A stretch of DNA of 64,000 bases from Mesorhabditis belari (taxonomy: Eukaryota; Nematoda; Chromadorea; Rhabditida; Rhabditidae). The stretch spans positions 2,265,501 to 2,329,500 of the forward strand of contig CAUEEP010000724.1 in the NCBI GenBank assembly GCA_958450365.1, given 5' to 3'. How positions within the stretch are numbered: the first letter of the stretch is position 1; every line of letters begins with the position of its first letter. The position numbers and the translations under genes are program-made. The notes under the pieces are model-generated. The model did not search any database. It worked only from the letters and a program-made list of their open reading frames with translations, and had not been told where the DNA came from. Below, piece after piece: positions 31,461 to 41,075 of this stretch.

Positions 31461-31719
31461 CTGCCTGAAGTTTGCCCAACAAAATTCCCCGTTTATTGGC
31501 CTAACCGATGTGGGATGAGTGTGTGTGGATTGGATTTGGAAAAGATATCGAATGTCATTGAGTCTCTCGAGCTCATCGAGAGGGCTTTGTGTGAATGAGA
31601 CGAACAAAGGAAATCATCCACTCATCCACATACAGGGTCTTCAAAATATTTATTTGAACTTTTGAAAGAAAATCAATCTACAATCAGAAATCAAAAGCCA
31701 ATGAGGTTAAAGCCAGGCT

Positions 31720-32005
31720 TCGGTAGGCCTGGCTGGTAGGCCTGGCTGGTAGGCCTGGCTGGTAGGCCAGGTAGCTAGGTAGGCCAGGTAGCTAGGTAGG
31801 CCAGGTAGCTAGGTAGGCCAGGTAGCTAGGTAGGCCAGGTAGCTAGGTAGGCCAGGTAGCTAGGTAGGCCAGGTAGCTAGGTAGGCCAGGTAGCTAGGTA
31901 GGCCAGGTAGCTAGGTAGGCCAGGTAGCTAGGTAGGCCAGGTAGCTAGGTAGGCCTGGTAGCCAGGTAGGCCTGGTAGCCAGGTAGGCCTGGTAGCCAGG
32001 TAGGC
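31720..32005. repeat. 17-bp array AGGCCAGGTAGCTAGGT
   Basis: About 15 units, with AGGCCTGGTAGCCAGGT variants at the right. Confidence 0.95.
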
Positions 32006-32179
32006 CAGACAATGTAAGTTTTTAGTCGATAAAGCCTTTAAAAACGCTAAAGCCAAAGCCAAAGCCTTCACAAACGCTAAAGCCAGACACAAAGCCTTAC
32101 TAGGGATGCTTGAATTTAGACCTCGGGTTTGAGCCATTTGACCCGGATCTAAACCAGGGACAAAAGAGCGAGAGATCTA

Positions 32180-32303
32180 GGCCACTATCCACTAGGCCAC
32201 TATCCACTAGGCCACTATCCACTAGGCCACTATCCACTAGGCCACTATCCACTAGGCCACTATCCACTAGGCCACTATCCACTAGGCCACTATCCACTAG
32301 GCC
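32180..32303. repeat. 15-bp array AGGCCACTATCCACT (tRNA A-box-like on minus strand)
   Basis: About eight identical units. The minus-strand unit AGTGGATAGTGGCCT matches the A-box/D-arm segment of the tRNA-like copies at 54863 (GGCCCAGTGGATAGTC) and 57354 (GGTCTAGTGGATAGTC). It looks like amplification of a piece of such an element. The flanks (GAGCTCATGTCTACCC) show no other tRNA part. Confidence 0.85.
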
Positions 32304-32879
32304 ACGAGCTCATGTCTACCCACCTCTGTCGAATCCTTATGGCTCGTGGGTGCACGGTTTCGTGGATGCCCGATTTTGACGTAAAATGCTTGTATTCTTA
32401 GAATTTGTTTGCGTAATCAAGTTCTCGTTTGTCCCCAAATTTTCCTCAAACTGTGCAATGGGCTGAAGGACACAGTGAGAAGTGCTCAACAGGCTGTAGA
32501 CAAGAGAGCAGACTAACAGAGTGCTAAGCTATTGGGTAAATAATGATTGACTCTACAGGGTGCCCTGCAGCTATCTTGTTATGAAAAATGAAGTTCTCGT
32601 GTAGATTACGGTAGCTTTTTAACAAGATTGCGGTAGCTTTTCTTGAAGATACTGACAGCATCCTCTTGCACTACAATAACCGGAAAAAAGAGCGTTCCAT
32701 CAAATCTAAAGATTACTCTCACTAATCTCACAATCTCAAGAGTTTTCTACATTTAGAGTACTTTAATTTCATTCATTTTGCGACTGGGCATTTCAATTCT
32801 TTTCAAATTTCGTTTTTAAGCAAGAGAGAGAGGAGGAGGACTTTCTGTGAGGAGGACTTTTCAAGGAACTGGTTGAAGC

Positions 32880-32975
32880 TTGAGGTGTCTTTAATCAGCT
32901 CCAAAAGGAGTTGAACCTCTAACCTTTGCTTGGTAAATCATTGCACTAACCACTAGACCGCTAAACCAACCAAAG
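32880..32975 (-). pseudogene. tRNA-like sequence
   Basis: The minus strand has GGTTTAGCGGTCTAGTGGTTAGTGC (A box) and AGAGGTTCAACTCCTTTTGG (B box). The anticodon region ATTTACCAAG does not fold cleanly. Confidence 0.5.
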
Positions 32976-32999
32976 GATGCCTTTGAAAACGAGTTAAGA

Positions 33000-33425
33000 C
33001 TTGAAAACTTGTAATAGCCTTTAGCTTGTGACTTGTAAACTTGAATCGCGAAATTTGTAAACTTGAATCAGGAAATTTGTAAAATTGTATCGTGAAATTT
33101 GTAAACTTGAATCGGGAAACTTGTAAGCCAGTTTTAGTGTGTTTACAATGCGCATAAGCAGCTAGTATTTACATCATTCGACTCGTCTTTTCAAGCTCTA
33201 CAAGATGAGCTATATTGTAAATTGAGATTCCAATTGGATCCTTGTTAGAGATTGTCTTGTTAGAGATCACTCCAGAGTTGGACTGATCAGCTTGGCTTTC
33301 AAACTTGGCAGATCAGCTTGGCTAAATCTGGACTGATCAGCTTGGCAGATCAGCTTGGCTAAATCTGGACTGATCAGCTTGGCTTTCAAGCTTGGCAGAT
33401 CAGCTTGGCTTTCAAATCTTGGCTA
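33000..33425. repeat. GTAAACTTGAATCGGGAAATTT and GATCAGCTTGGCTAAATCTGGACT repeats
   Basis: Two clusters, 33010-33125 (about five units of 23-25 bp) and 33270-33425 (about six units). Confidence 0.8.
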
Positions 33426-33785
33426 CAGCATGAGTTTTGTTTTTAAAACTTTTCCAGCCACTAAATCTGAACAATACAAAATCTTTTCTCCATAAAAGTA
33501 TCAATTTCATATTTCGAAGTCGTATTTGCTGATTGAACTAGTTGAAATCCTTTGTGTTTAGCCAAAATCGTTTTCAAGAATGTAATGGGATCCCCAATAT
33601 ATTGTTGAACTAAATTGGTTGTTGAAAAGAGATTTGGAAATATTTGTGGCCGAGAATCCGGGGTGGGGAACAGATGGGAAGGTGGGGCTTAGAAAGGAAA
33701 ACACGCACACCGGCAAAACGTGTAATTTGAGCCGGTAATTGCCAAACGAGCACCCCTGCACACACCTGAAATATAATGGCATCAT

Positions 33786-33980
33786 ATGGATGACATTTTG
33801 AGGAAAAGGGATTTCGGGGATTTGGAAATTATTGGAAATTATTGCAAATATTGGAATCCAGTGAAAAATCATGGTTTAAAGAAGTGGAAGAAAGAAGATT
33901 TAGAAGTTGTGAATAGTTTTGAGTCAATCAAGTCACCAGATTGGATCAAAGCTATTGCAGAGTTTCATGGATGCTTCTAG
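33786..33980 (+). CDS. Open frame, unknown
   Basis: A 64-codon frame starts MDDILRKRDFGDLEI and ends AIAEFHGCF. It is mixed, charged, and not array-derived. A longer opposite-strand frame overlaps its 5' part, and there are possible minus-strand splice signals at 33715-33770 (TATATTTCAG and GCCG|GTGTGC). The strand of any real gene here is undecided. Confidence 0.25.
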   Translation: MDDILRKRDFGDLEIIGNYCKYWNPVKNHGLKKWKKEDLEVVNSFESIKSPDWIKAIAEFHGCF

Positions 33981-33984
33981 TTGT

Positions 33985-34090
33985 TGACACTTGCAGGAGT
34001 AGCACTCGCAGCACTCGCAGCAGCACTTGCAGCACTCGCAGCAGCACTTGCAGCACTCGCAGCAGCACTCGCAGCACTCGCAGCACCCTT
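33985..34090. repeat. GCAGCACTCGCAGCAGCACTT array
   Basis: About five units of 21 bp made of GCAGCACT and CGCAGCA. Confidence 0.85.
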
Positions 34091-34174
34091 CAGAGATTCT
34101 AGGGATAATCCTGATTCGATACAAAAGTATACTGCTGACAAAAAAAAGCTATAAAAATATAACTATAATGTGAT

Positions 34175-34475
34175 ATCCAAGCTCTTTACCAACAGCTCCA
34201 AGCTCTTAACAACAGCTCCAAACTCTTTACCCACAGCTCCAAGCTCTTTACCAACAACTCCAAGCTCTTTACCCTATTCATAAAGCCAATAGCCTTATGA
34301 ATAAGGTAAATTCTAACATTTTCAATGACCCATAGATTCGAAAACTGTTAAATAGTTAGACTTTCTCATCGTTAAACAAGAAAAACTGAGGTTTGACTTC
34401 TTTTTGGTGAAATTCAATAAAATTCAATAAAATTCAATAAAATTCAATAAAATTCAATGAAATTCAATAAAATTG
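34175..34475. repeat. CAAGCTCTTTACCAACAGCTC and AATTCAATAAA repeats
   Basis: A 21-bp cluster at 34177-34275 and an 11-bp AATTCAATAAA cluster at 34410-34470. Confidence 0.8.
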
Positions 34476-34734
34476 ATGATCGAGTTCTGATCAATCGACT
34501 TTTAGATTACCAAATTTAGTAAACTGTAAAAATAAGCTAGAAATTCGAGTTTTTTCCAACTCGTACAGTGTTTTCTTGATGACTTTCTTCATAAACCAAT
34601 TTTAAGAGCGCTAAACGACCTGTAAGCTCAAAAGTCTCCATAAATAGTGAACACTAGGCTTATTGAACACTAAGCTGATCTAAAGCATTCAACAGGATTC
34701 AGAAAAATAACCTAGAATTGTATGAGGCCAGGTT

Positions 34735-35365
34735 AGATGAGGATCAGATTAAGCTAGACCTAGACCAGACTGAGATTAAGCTAGACCTAGATCGGACTAA
34801 GATTAAGCTAGAGCTAGATCGGACTAAGATTAAGCTAGAGCTAGACCAGACTAAGATTAAGCTAGACCAAGACCAGACTAAGACTAAGCTAGACCTAGAC
34901 CAGACTGAGATTAAGCTAGACATAGACCGGACTAAGATTAAGCTAGACCAAGACCAGACTAAGACTAAGCTAGACCTAGACCAGACTGAGATTAAGCTAG
35001 ACCAAGACCAGACTAAGACTAAGCTAGACCTAGACCAGACTGAGATTAAGCTAGACATAGACCGGACTAAGATTAAGCTAGACCAAGACCAGACTAAGAC
35101 TAAGCTAGACCTAGACCAGACTGAGATTAAGCTAGACATAGACCGGACTAAGATTAAGCTAGACCAAGACCAGACTGAGATTAAGCTAGACCTAGACCAG
35201 ACTGAGATTAAGCTAGACCTAGATCGGACTAAGATTAAGCTAGAGCTAGACCGAACTAAGATTAAGCTAGACATAGACCAGACTAAGACTAAGCTAGACC
35301 TAGACCAGACTGAGATTAAGCTAGACATAGACCGGACTAAGATTAAGCTAGACCTAGAGTCAGGC
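34735..35365. repeat. 27-bp array AAGCTAGACCTAGACCAGAC TGAGATT
   Basis: About 23 units. The period is a multiple of three, so a 223-codon plus frame (LDLDQTEIK repeats) and a 194-codon minus frame are both open. The array starts downstream of an ATG by chance, and no protein is called. Confidence 0.95.
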
Positions 35366-35633
35366 CAAGTAAGGTCAAGTCTATCTTGAGCAGGCTGAGC
35401 TAGCTAAATAGATCTCAATCTAATGGCAAATGGATTAATGGCTTTTTTTCAGAAATTTTTTATTTAATAGAATCAACTTTTTTCCAGAACAATCCAAAAG
35501 AAAAACGATTTTTTTAAAAAAGATTTTTAAGTGATTCCAGTGCACTTTGGATTCAAGAAGCATACAAATTAACTTAAAGTTTTATAAAGTCTGAAGCTTT
35601 CATTGTCTTTTCATTGTCTAAATGTTCTTACAG

Positions 35634-35752
35634 AAAAAAGCTCGCACTTTAGCATTATCTATTCTCAAAACTTATCCAAATATCGATGTTTGTACGATGG
35701 AAACCCGAGCTCTTTCAGTCTTCTCAGCCCAATTAGAGCACACAAATGAAAG
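35634..35752 (+). CDS. Orphan internal exon, unknown gene
   Basis: AAATGTTCTTACAG precedes and GAAAG|GTAAATG follows a 119-bp segment. Frame 1 is a convincing peptide of about 40 residues (KKARTLALSILKTYPNIDVC... ending SAQLEHTNER). The exon enters in phase 0 and leaves in phase 2. I could not find partner exons: upstream is the 27-bp array, and downstream are AT-rich sequence and the 36175-36800 array. Alternatives are an exon of a gene with very long introns or an isolated duplicated exon. Confidence 0.5.
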
Positions 35753-36169
35753 GTAAATGATCGTTTGATGAAGGAAATGATAAAAAATTCATAAAGCTTT
35801 TTCTCCTTTGGATAATGGAGTCTATTTGTGATATTGGATATCGAGAGTTCATTGTGAAGATGAAGCTGAGTTCATTCTAAGTACTCAACATTGTCAATGG
35901 GGACTTTTGCTGAAAGAGTTTGTATGAAATGAGAATTTCAATGAGAATTTCAATGAGAATTTCAATGAAAATTTCAAAATCTCTACTTTTAAGGTTCATT
36001 CATTCGCTACAACTCTACAATTCATTCACTTCATTTAAATGAAGTGAATGAATGCAATAAAGTAAGTACTTTTTTGTTTACTTTTCAAAGTAAACAAAGT
36101 AACATGTAAACAAACAGTGTTTGAAACAAACAAACAAACAATCAAGGGCATTTGAAGGGGAAAACATTT

Positions 36170-36820
36170 TGAAGACTATAGGTTAACAAGGCTACAGGTT
36201 AACAAGAGTACTTGTTAGCAAGAGTACAGGTTAACAAGGCTACAGGTTAACAAGAGTACTTGTTAGCAAGAGTACAGGTTAACGAGAGTACAGGTTAACA
36301 AGGCTGCAGGTTAACGAGAGTACAGGTTAACAAGACTACAGGTTAACAAGAGTACAGGTTAACAAGGCTGCAGGTTAACGAGAGTACAGGTTAACAAGAC
36401 TACAGGTTAACAAGAGTACAGGTTAACAAGGCTGCAGGTTAACGAGAGTACAGGTTAACAAGACTACAGGTTAACAAGAGTACAGGTTAACGAGAGTACA
36501 GGTTAACAAGAGTACGGGTTAACAAGGCTACAGGTTAACAAGGCTGCAGGTTAGCAAGAGTACAGGTTAACGAGAGTACAGGTTAACAAGGCTGCAGGTT
36601 AACGAGAGTACAGGTTAACAAGACTACAGGTTAACAAGAGTACAGGTTAACAAGGCTGCAGGTTAACGAGAGTACAGGTTAACAAGACTACAGGTTAACA
36701 AGAGTACAGGTTAACGAGAGTACGGGTTAACAAGAGTACGGGTTAACAAGGCTACAGGTTAACAAGGCTACAGGTTAACAAGACTACAGGTTAACAAGAG
36801 TACAAGAGCACAAGAGTACT
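36170..36820. repeat. 16-bp array ACAGGTTAACAAGAGT
   Basis: About 40 units with AAGGCT, AAGACT and CGAGAGT variants and GTTAAC palindromes. From 36860 to 37060 a plus frame (FNTIESDLNARSG) is present without supporting splice sites. Confidence 0.95.
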
Positions 36821-37309
36821 TGCTAACAAGACTATTCCAAAGATTGCAAGTCTCAGGGTGAAACTAGTAAGTTTTGACCTTTTTTTCAACACCATTGAGT
36901 CTGATCTCAATGCCCGATCAGGCTCAACTCTTGCATGTATCTACGCAAGATTTGCTCGGGTGATGTTCACAAGTCTTATCTCTGCAATGCTCTCATTTCC
37001 ATTTTGCTTCCCTTTTCCCCTTATCACTCACTCAAAGACTCAAAAATTCTGAAAGAAACGATCGTATTTTGTTTATACAAAATGAAATTCGGCTAATTTA
37101 CATCAATTTGAGGAGTTTATTATCAAAAATTTTCGTTTTTATGTTTTTAGATTAGATTTTTAAATTGTTTTTTGATTTTTTTTTGATTCTTTTTAGATTC
37201 TTTTTGATTCTTTTTAAACTTTTTAATTGTTTTTAGCTGTTTTTACTTTCTTTTTACCTTTTCTATCCTTTTCTTTCACAATTTTAACTATTAAGATTCA
37301 TTGATCGAT

Positions 37310-37435
37310 TTCTAAAAGCTAAACAAGCTAGTAACTATGGATTACGAAAGCTTTTTCTAAAGAACACTTTCTTTTAAGTCCAATCAAGCTAATTTACTCA
37401 AAGCTAATCAAGCTTTAGCGTTCTTTTCGCTTGTT
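37310..37435. repeat. Direct repeat left of mariner relic
   Basis: AAAGCTAAACAAGCTAGTAA...CTAATCAAGCTTTAGCGTTCTTTT recurs with about 90% identity at 38055-38185, on the other side of the mariner relic. Confidence 0.75.
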
Positions 37436-38024
37436 CGAGGCGTTGAGCACTGTTCGAGGCACTGTTCGAGGCGCGCCGCCACTTCTGGGGGATTATTGAG
37501 GTCATGGGGCACCCAAGTTTCGATTCAAATCCAAGGGTATAAAGGTGCCTTAGCACTGTAGCATGATCAACCCCTAACTCTTCTCTCAATTCACGCGATG
37601 ATACCCGATGGTCGTTGGTAATGAGCTCGAGTAATCATCCAGTTTTGGAATCATCCAGTTGGGGTGCCACTCCACTGCATTTTTCAAACATTTGTCCCCA
37701 GATCGAAACTTGGCAAACCATACTCGACACGTTCTTTCGGAAGTCCTTCACATATATCTTTTTAATATGCCAAGCCTGCACTGTGCTCTTATAGGAACTC
37801 ATGAAGAATGACATGACGAATATGTCGAGATTCTCGAGTGCAATAGAAGAAGTGAAGAAAAATACCAAAAGATAAAAAGCTGGAAGCATAATTTTCTCGC
37901 AATAATTAGAGGAAATGTTTAAGTAACCAAACCGCCTTTCAAACTGGTTCAATGCTGTTGTTTTTTTATCTGCAAGTCGGCGAAATACCCCGCAGTTCAC
38001 CAGTTTTCAATTCACCAACCTAGG
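37404..38024 (-). pseudogene. Mariner transposase relic (N-terminal half)
   Basis: The minus strand starts with the mariner-like end GGTTGGTGAATTGAAAACTG at 38024-38004. The reading continues through YKSTVQAWHIKKIYVKDFRK, PQLDDSKTG and, in another frame, LREELGVDHATVLRHLYTLG, the mariner helix-turn-helix pair. A stop separates the two halves and the catalytic domain is missing. It lies immediately upstream of the first copper transporter gene, between two direct repeats. Confidence 0.75.
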
Positions 38025-38336
38025 CTAGCCTAGCCTAGCCCAAGCCTAGCCTAAAAGCTAAACAAGCTAGTAGCTATGGATTACGAAAGCCTTTTCTAAA
38101 GAACACTTAAGTCCAATTCCAAGTTTAAGTTCAATCAAGCTAGTTTACCCAAAGCTAATCAAGCTTTAACGTTCTTTTTGCTTACTTTCAGCTCAAAAGA
38201 CAGCTCAAAAAGTGTAAATCAATCCCTTTCCAGACTAAATTCAGTGTTTAACTTGTTTTTTTGCTATTATTTTGTCGAATTTGTCGAAAACTTGATCTAA
38301 CTTGCTTCTGAATGTACTTTTGAATAAAAAAAAATG

Positions 38337-38346
38337 AAATTTCTAG
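38337..38346 (+). promoter_or_regulatory. Acceptor 6 bp before the first copper transporter ATG
   Basis: AAATTTCTAG lies just upstream of ATG 38353. With no upstream coding exon in phase, a spliced-leader trans-splice acceptor is likely. It might be a cis acceptor for a 5' UTR exon. Confidence 0.45.
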
Positions 38347-38352
38347 TAGAAA

Positions 38353-40827
38353 ATGAATGAAAAAATGACCATGAATCATCACATGTGGATGTGGTTTCAC
38401 ACGAAAATTGATGACACGATTCTTTTCGACTTTTGGACGGTAAAAACGGCTTGGGGTGAGTAAATCGACGGCAAAAATTCTAAAATTCTAATATTAATAC
38501 GATTTCGACTTATAAACGTTTCAGAAATGAGCTATTCGTGCGCAATTTTGCTGGTCGCTTCGATTCTCGTTGAAGTGGTGAAGTGGTTGAGATGGAGAGT
38601 TGAAAAGCAATGGGAGGGATCGCTGTGAGTGAAATGACGCTGAATTTGTATGACTTTCTCAGTTTGGTTCTTCGAGTTCTTCATCGCTTAATAGGATGGA
38701 ATTTGTAGCGAAAAAACAGTCAAGTTTAACCCAAAATCGATCCAAGAATTTGGGCAAAACAGGGCAAAACGGCAAACGCAATTGGTAACGCGCTTGCCCA
38801 CGCCCACACAATCCGGGTTCGACTCCCGACTGTCTCGTGACTTAAAAAATGCCACATTGCCACTCAAAGTCCTCAAGAAGTCCTCAAGAAGTTCTCAAGA
38901 AAGGCATTGCGTTTGATCTCGGATCTACCGAAGCAATGCAATGGCGCTGAGATACGCAACACTCTTGCGAATCTCTGAAGCATTGTAGCCCTGAATCTTG
39001 GCCATATTTCTATACAAAAACTTCCCGATTGGACTTATAAAACTCATTTCACAAGCGCTTAAATGAGCGCTAGTCAATGGCTCTTTGGCGAATCTGTCAT
39101 TTGTCTTTGGAAGCTAAATTGAGAGTCAATTGAGAGAACAATACGATCTGAGCGGCTTGTCTCTTAACAATCCTTTGATATAATAATCCTTTCCAGACCG
39201 ACCAGCTATGCTCAACGACTCTTTCATCCATCTCATTTAATACAAGTTTGTCAAAAACCAGATCAAAAGTCAAAAAATCCTTTCATCAATCCTTTCATCA
39301 ATCCTTTTCTCAATTCTTTTCTCAATTTAGGTGCTGCTCTTCCTTGTGCAAATCGTCTTAAGCTACATGTTGATGTTAGCTTTTATGACTTTCTCGGTGT
39401 GGATTGGATTGGCCATTGCGATTGGTGAGTAAAATCGAATGAAATCGTTGCCACTTTCAAATCGACTTCTTACCGTTTTATGTTTAAAATGTTTAAGCTT
39501 GATACTGTTGATGTTGATGTGAGATATAATCGAATCTAGGGCCAATAAGCCTGTAACTTTTAATGATTATTGAAACAGCAAAGTGTTTAGAAATTCTGAT
39601 CATGATCGATCTTGAAATACAGTAAAGTAAGAATCATAAATTCTTCACCCAGGCTCATTTCACAAGCGCTAGAATGAACGCTAGTCAATATCTGAGCCTG
39701 AGCCTAAGCCTAAGCCTAAGCCTAAGCCTAAGCCTGAGCCTGAGCCTGAGCCTACGCCTAAGCCTAAGCCTAAGCCTGTAAGCCAAGCAAGGCAATGCCA
39801 AAGCCAGATCAGAAGCCAGCTCTAGCTCCTGGGAACTTATTGTGGGCTAAGCTAGGCAAGCCAAAGGCAGAACACGGTCAAAAGTCTACTAATAGAGTAT
39901 AAGGCCCTACTTTGACGACAAGGGCTACGTATTGGTTTAACTCATTGGTAGAGCGTTTGCCCGGTAAGCGAGAGGTCGCTGGTCCGAATCCCGGCGCCAA
40001 CCATGCCTATTCCAGCCTTAACCCATAAAGAGACTGTCCAACTGAGCCAAGAACGTTTATCGACTAATAAATGAGTCCTAATCAGATCAAGCCTGATCAA
40101 ATCAAGCTAAGCAAGGTCAGCAGTCAGACCAAGCACTGACTTCCAAGCCTGGGTCAGGAAAATTAAGAAAATTCGAAAACCAACTAGGAAAGTTGGGAAA
40201 TTTTCTACAATCCTGGCCAGAATTGTTCTTAGAGATGTCCCAAATCAGCCAAGGCAAGCTAAATTAGATATAAATCTTTGGCTGAGGTTTGGCTGATGTT
40301 TGGCTGATGTTTGGCTGATGTTTGGCTTTCTTTGGCTGGTCTTTGGCTTTCTTTAGCTTTCTATGGCTTTCTTTGGCTTATCTTTGGCTTTCTTTGGCTT
40401 TCTTTGGCTTTCTTTGGCTTATCTATGGCTTTCTTTGGCTTTCTATGGCTTACTTTAGCTTTCTATGGCTTTCTTTGGCTTTCTATGGCTTTCTTTGGCT
40501 GGTCTTTGGCTTTCTTTAGCTTTCTATGGCTTTCTTTGGCTTATCTTTAGCTTATCTTTAGCTTATCTTTGGCTTTCTTTGGCTTACTTTAGCTTTCTAT
40601 GGCTTTCTATGGCTTTCTATGGCTTATCTATGGCTTTCTATGGCTTGGTTACAGTTTTTGGCTTTTTTAAACAGTTTTGAGTCTCCATTGTATTCAATAG
40701 CTAATAAAATGCAAATCTCTAAGCATTTACAGGCTCTGGAATCGGTTACTACTTGTTCGGGAGTCGTCCCATTCCCCAGTCACCGCATGGCCAAAGGGAA
40801 GCCGCCGAGGAGGAGTGCTGTGGATAA
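38353..40827 (+). CDS. CTR/SLC31-family copper transporter, gene 1
   Basis: Exons 38353-38455, 38525-38624, 39197-39245, 39331-39424 and 40733-40827 join in phase to about 146 residues. The N-terminus is Met/His-rich (MNHHMWMWFH), as expected for extracellular Cu(I) capture. DDTILFDFWTVKTAW then leads into TM1 (about 36-56). TM2 (about 85-104) holds the family MxxxM motif (M99-M103, MLAFM). TM3 carries GxxxG (G116-G120, GSGIG). The C-terminus ends ECCG, a Cys motif in place of the vertebrate HCH. CTR proteins form plasma-membrane or endosomal trimers that import Cu(I). All splice sites are canonical. Intron 2 contains a foldback fragment and intron 4 holds a telomere-like array, a tRNA-like sequence and a 10-bp array. 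Confidence 0.92.
38790..38850 (+). pseudogene. tRNA-like fragment in copper transporter intron 2
   Basis: GCAATTGGTAACGCGCTTG followed by ATCCGGGTTCGACTCCCG (B box). The anticodon arm is not recoverable. Confidence 0.4.
38983..39092. mobile_element. Partial foldback MITE (3090 family)
   Basis: CTGAATCTTGGCCATATTTCT...CATTTCACAAGCGCTTAAATGA, a single arm, in intron 2 of the first copper transporter gene. A shorter piece (CATTTCACAAGCGCTAGAATGA) is at 39656-39690. Confidence 0.75.
39690..39780. repeat. Telomere-like GCCTAA/GCCTGA array
   Basis: About 15 hexamers in intron 4 of the first copper transporter gene, the same type as 15892-16135. Confidence 0.9.
39940..40012 (+). pseudogene. tRNA-like sequence, Thr(GGT)-like
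   Basis: TAACTCATTGGTAGAGCGT (A box), loop CCGGTAA, GGTCCGAATCC (B box). It is related to 21903-21979, with an incomplete acceptor stem. Confidence 0.5.
40270..40660. repeat. 10-bp array TTTCTTTGGC
   Basis: About 38 units of TTTCT(T/A)TGGC. Frames of 60-80 codons (GFLWLSLAF) are artefacts. It ends 70 bp before the last exon of the first copper transporter gene. Confidence 0.9.
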
Positions 40828-40899
40828 AAAAAAGAAATGATTAATGCATTGTTTATAATAAGGAATTATTTAGTTTTTATAGTACCATTTCACGGGTCA

Positions 40900-40905
40900 A
40901 ATAAA
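40900..40905 (+). terminator. AATAAA polyadenylation signal candidate
   Basis: It lies 73 bp after the TAA of the first copper transporter gene and about 150 bp before the acceptor-like GATTTAG (41051-41057) that precedes the second gene. This spacing fits 3' end formation between two genes of one operon. Confidence 0.45.
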
Positions 40906-41075
40906 TCTATCAACGAATTTGAGAGTTTTTTCCGTTAAGAAGAATGATCTTTTCATTTTTTTGAGTGATTTTGATTTGTTTTTAATGAAATTTAGCTTGA
41001 TTTTGAGCTATTTTGAGCTATTTTAAGCTATTTTGAGTTAAACTTACCTAGATTTAGCTTTAAAAAAACCCAAAA

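Noticed and set aside
33558..33872. 104-codon minus frame
   Set aside because: No start context or family match. Internal splice-like signals would split it, and the opposite strand is equally open.
34718..35389. 223-codon plus frame (LDLDQTEIK repeats) and 194-codon minus frame
   Set aside because: 27-bp array translation. The few flanking codons show no protein-like sequence and no splice context.
36858..37052. Plus frame with FNTIESDLNARSG peptide
   Set aside because: Composition is plausible but there is no acceptor or donor in phase and no partner exon.
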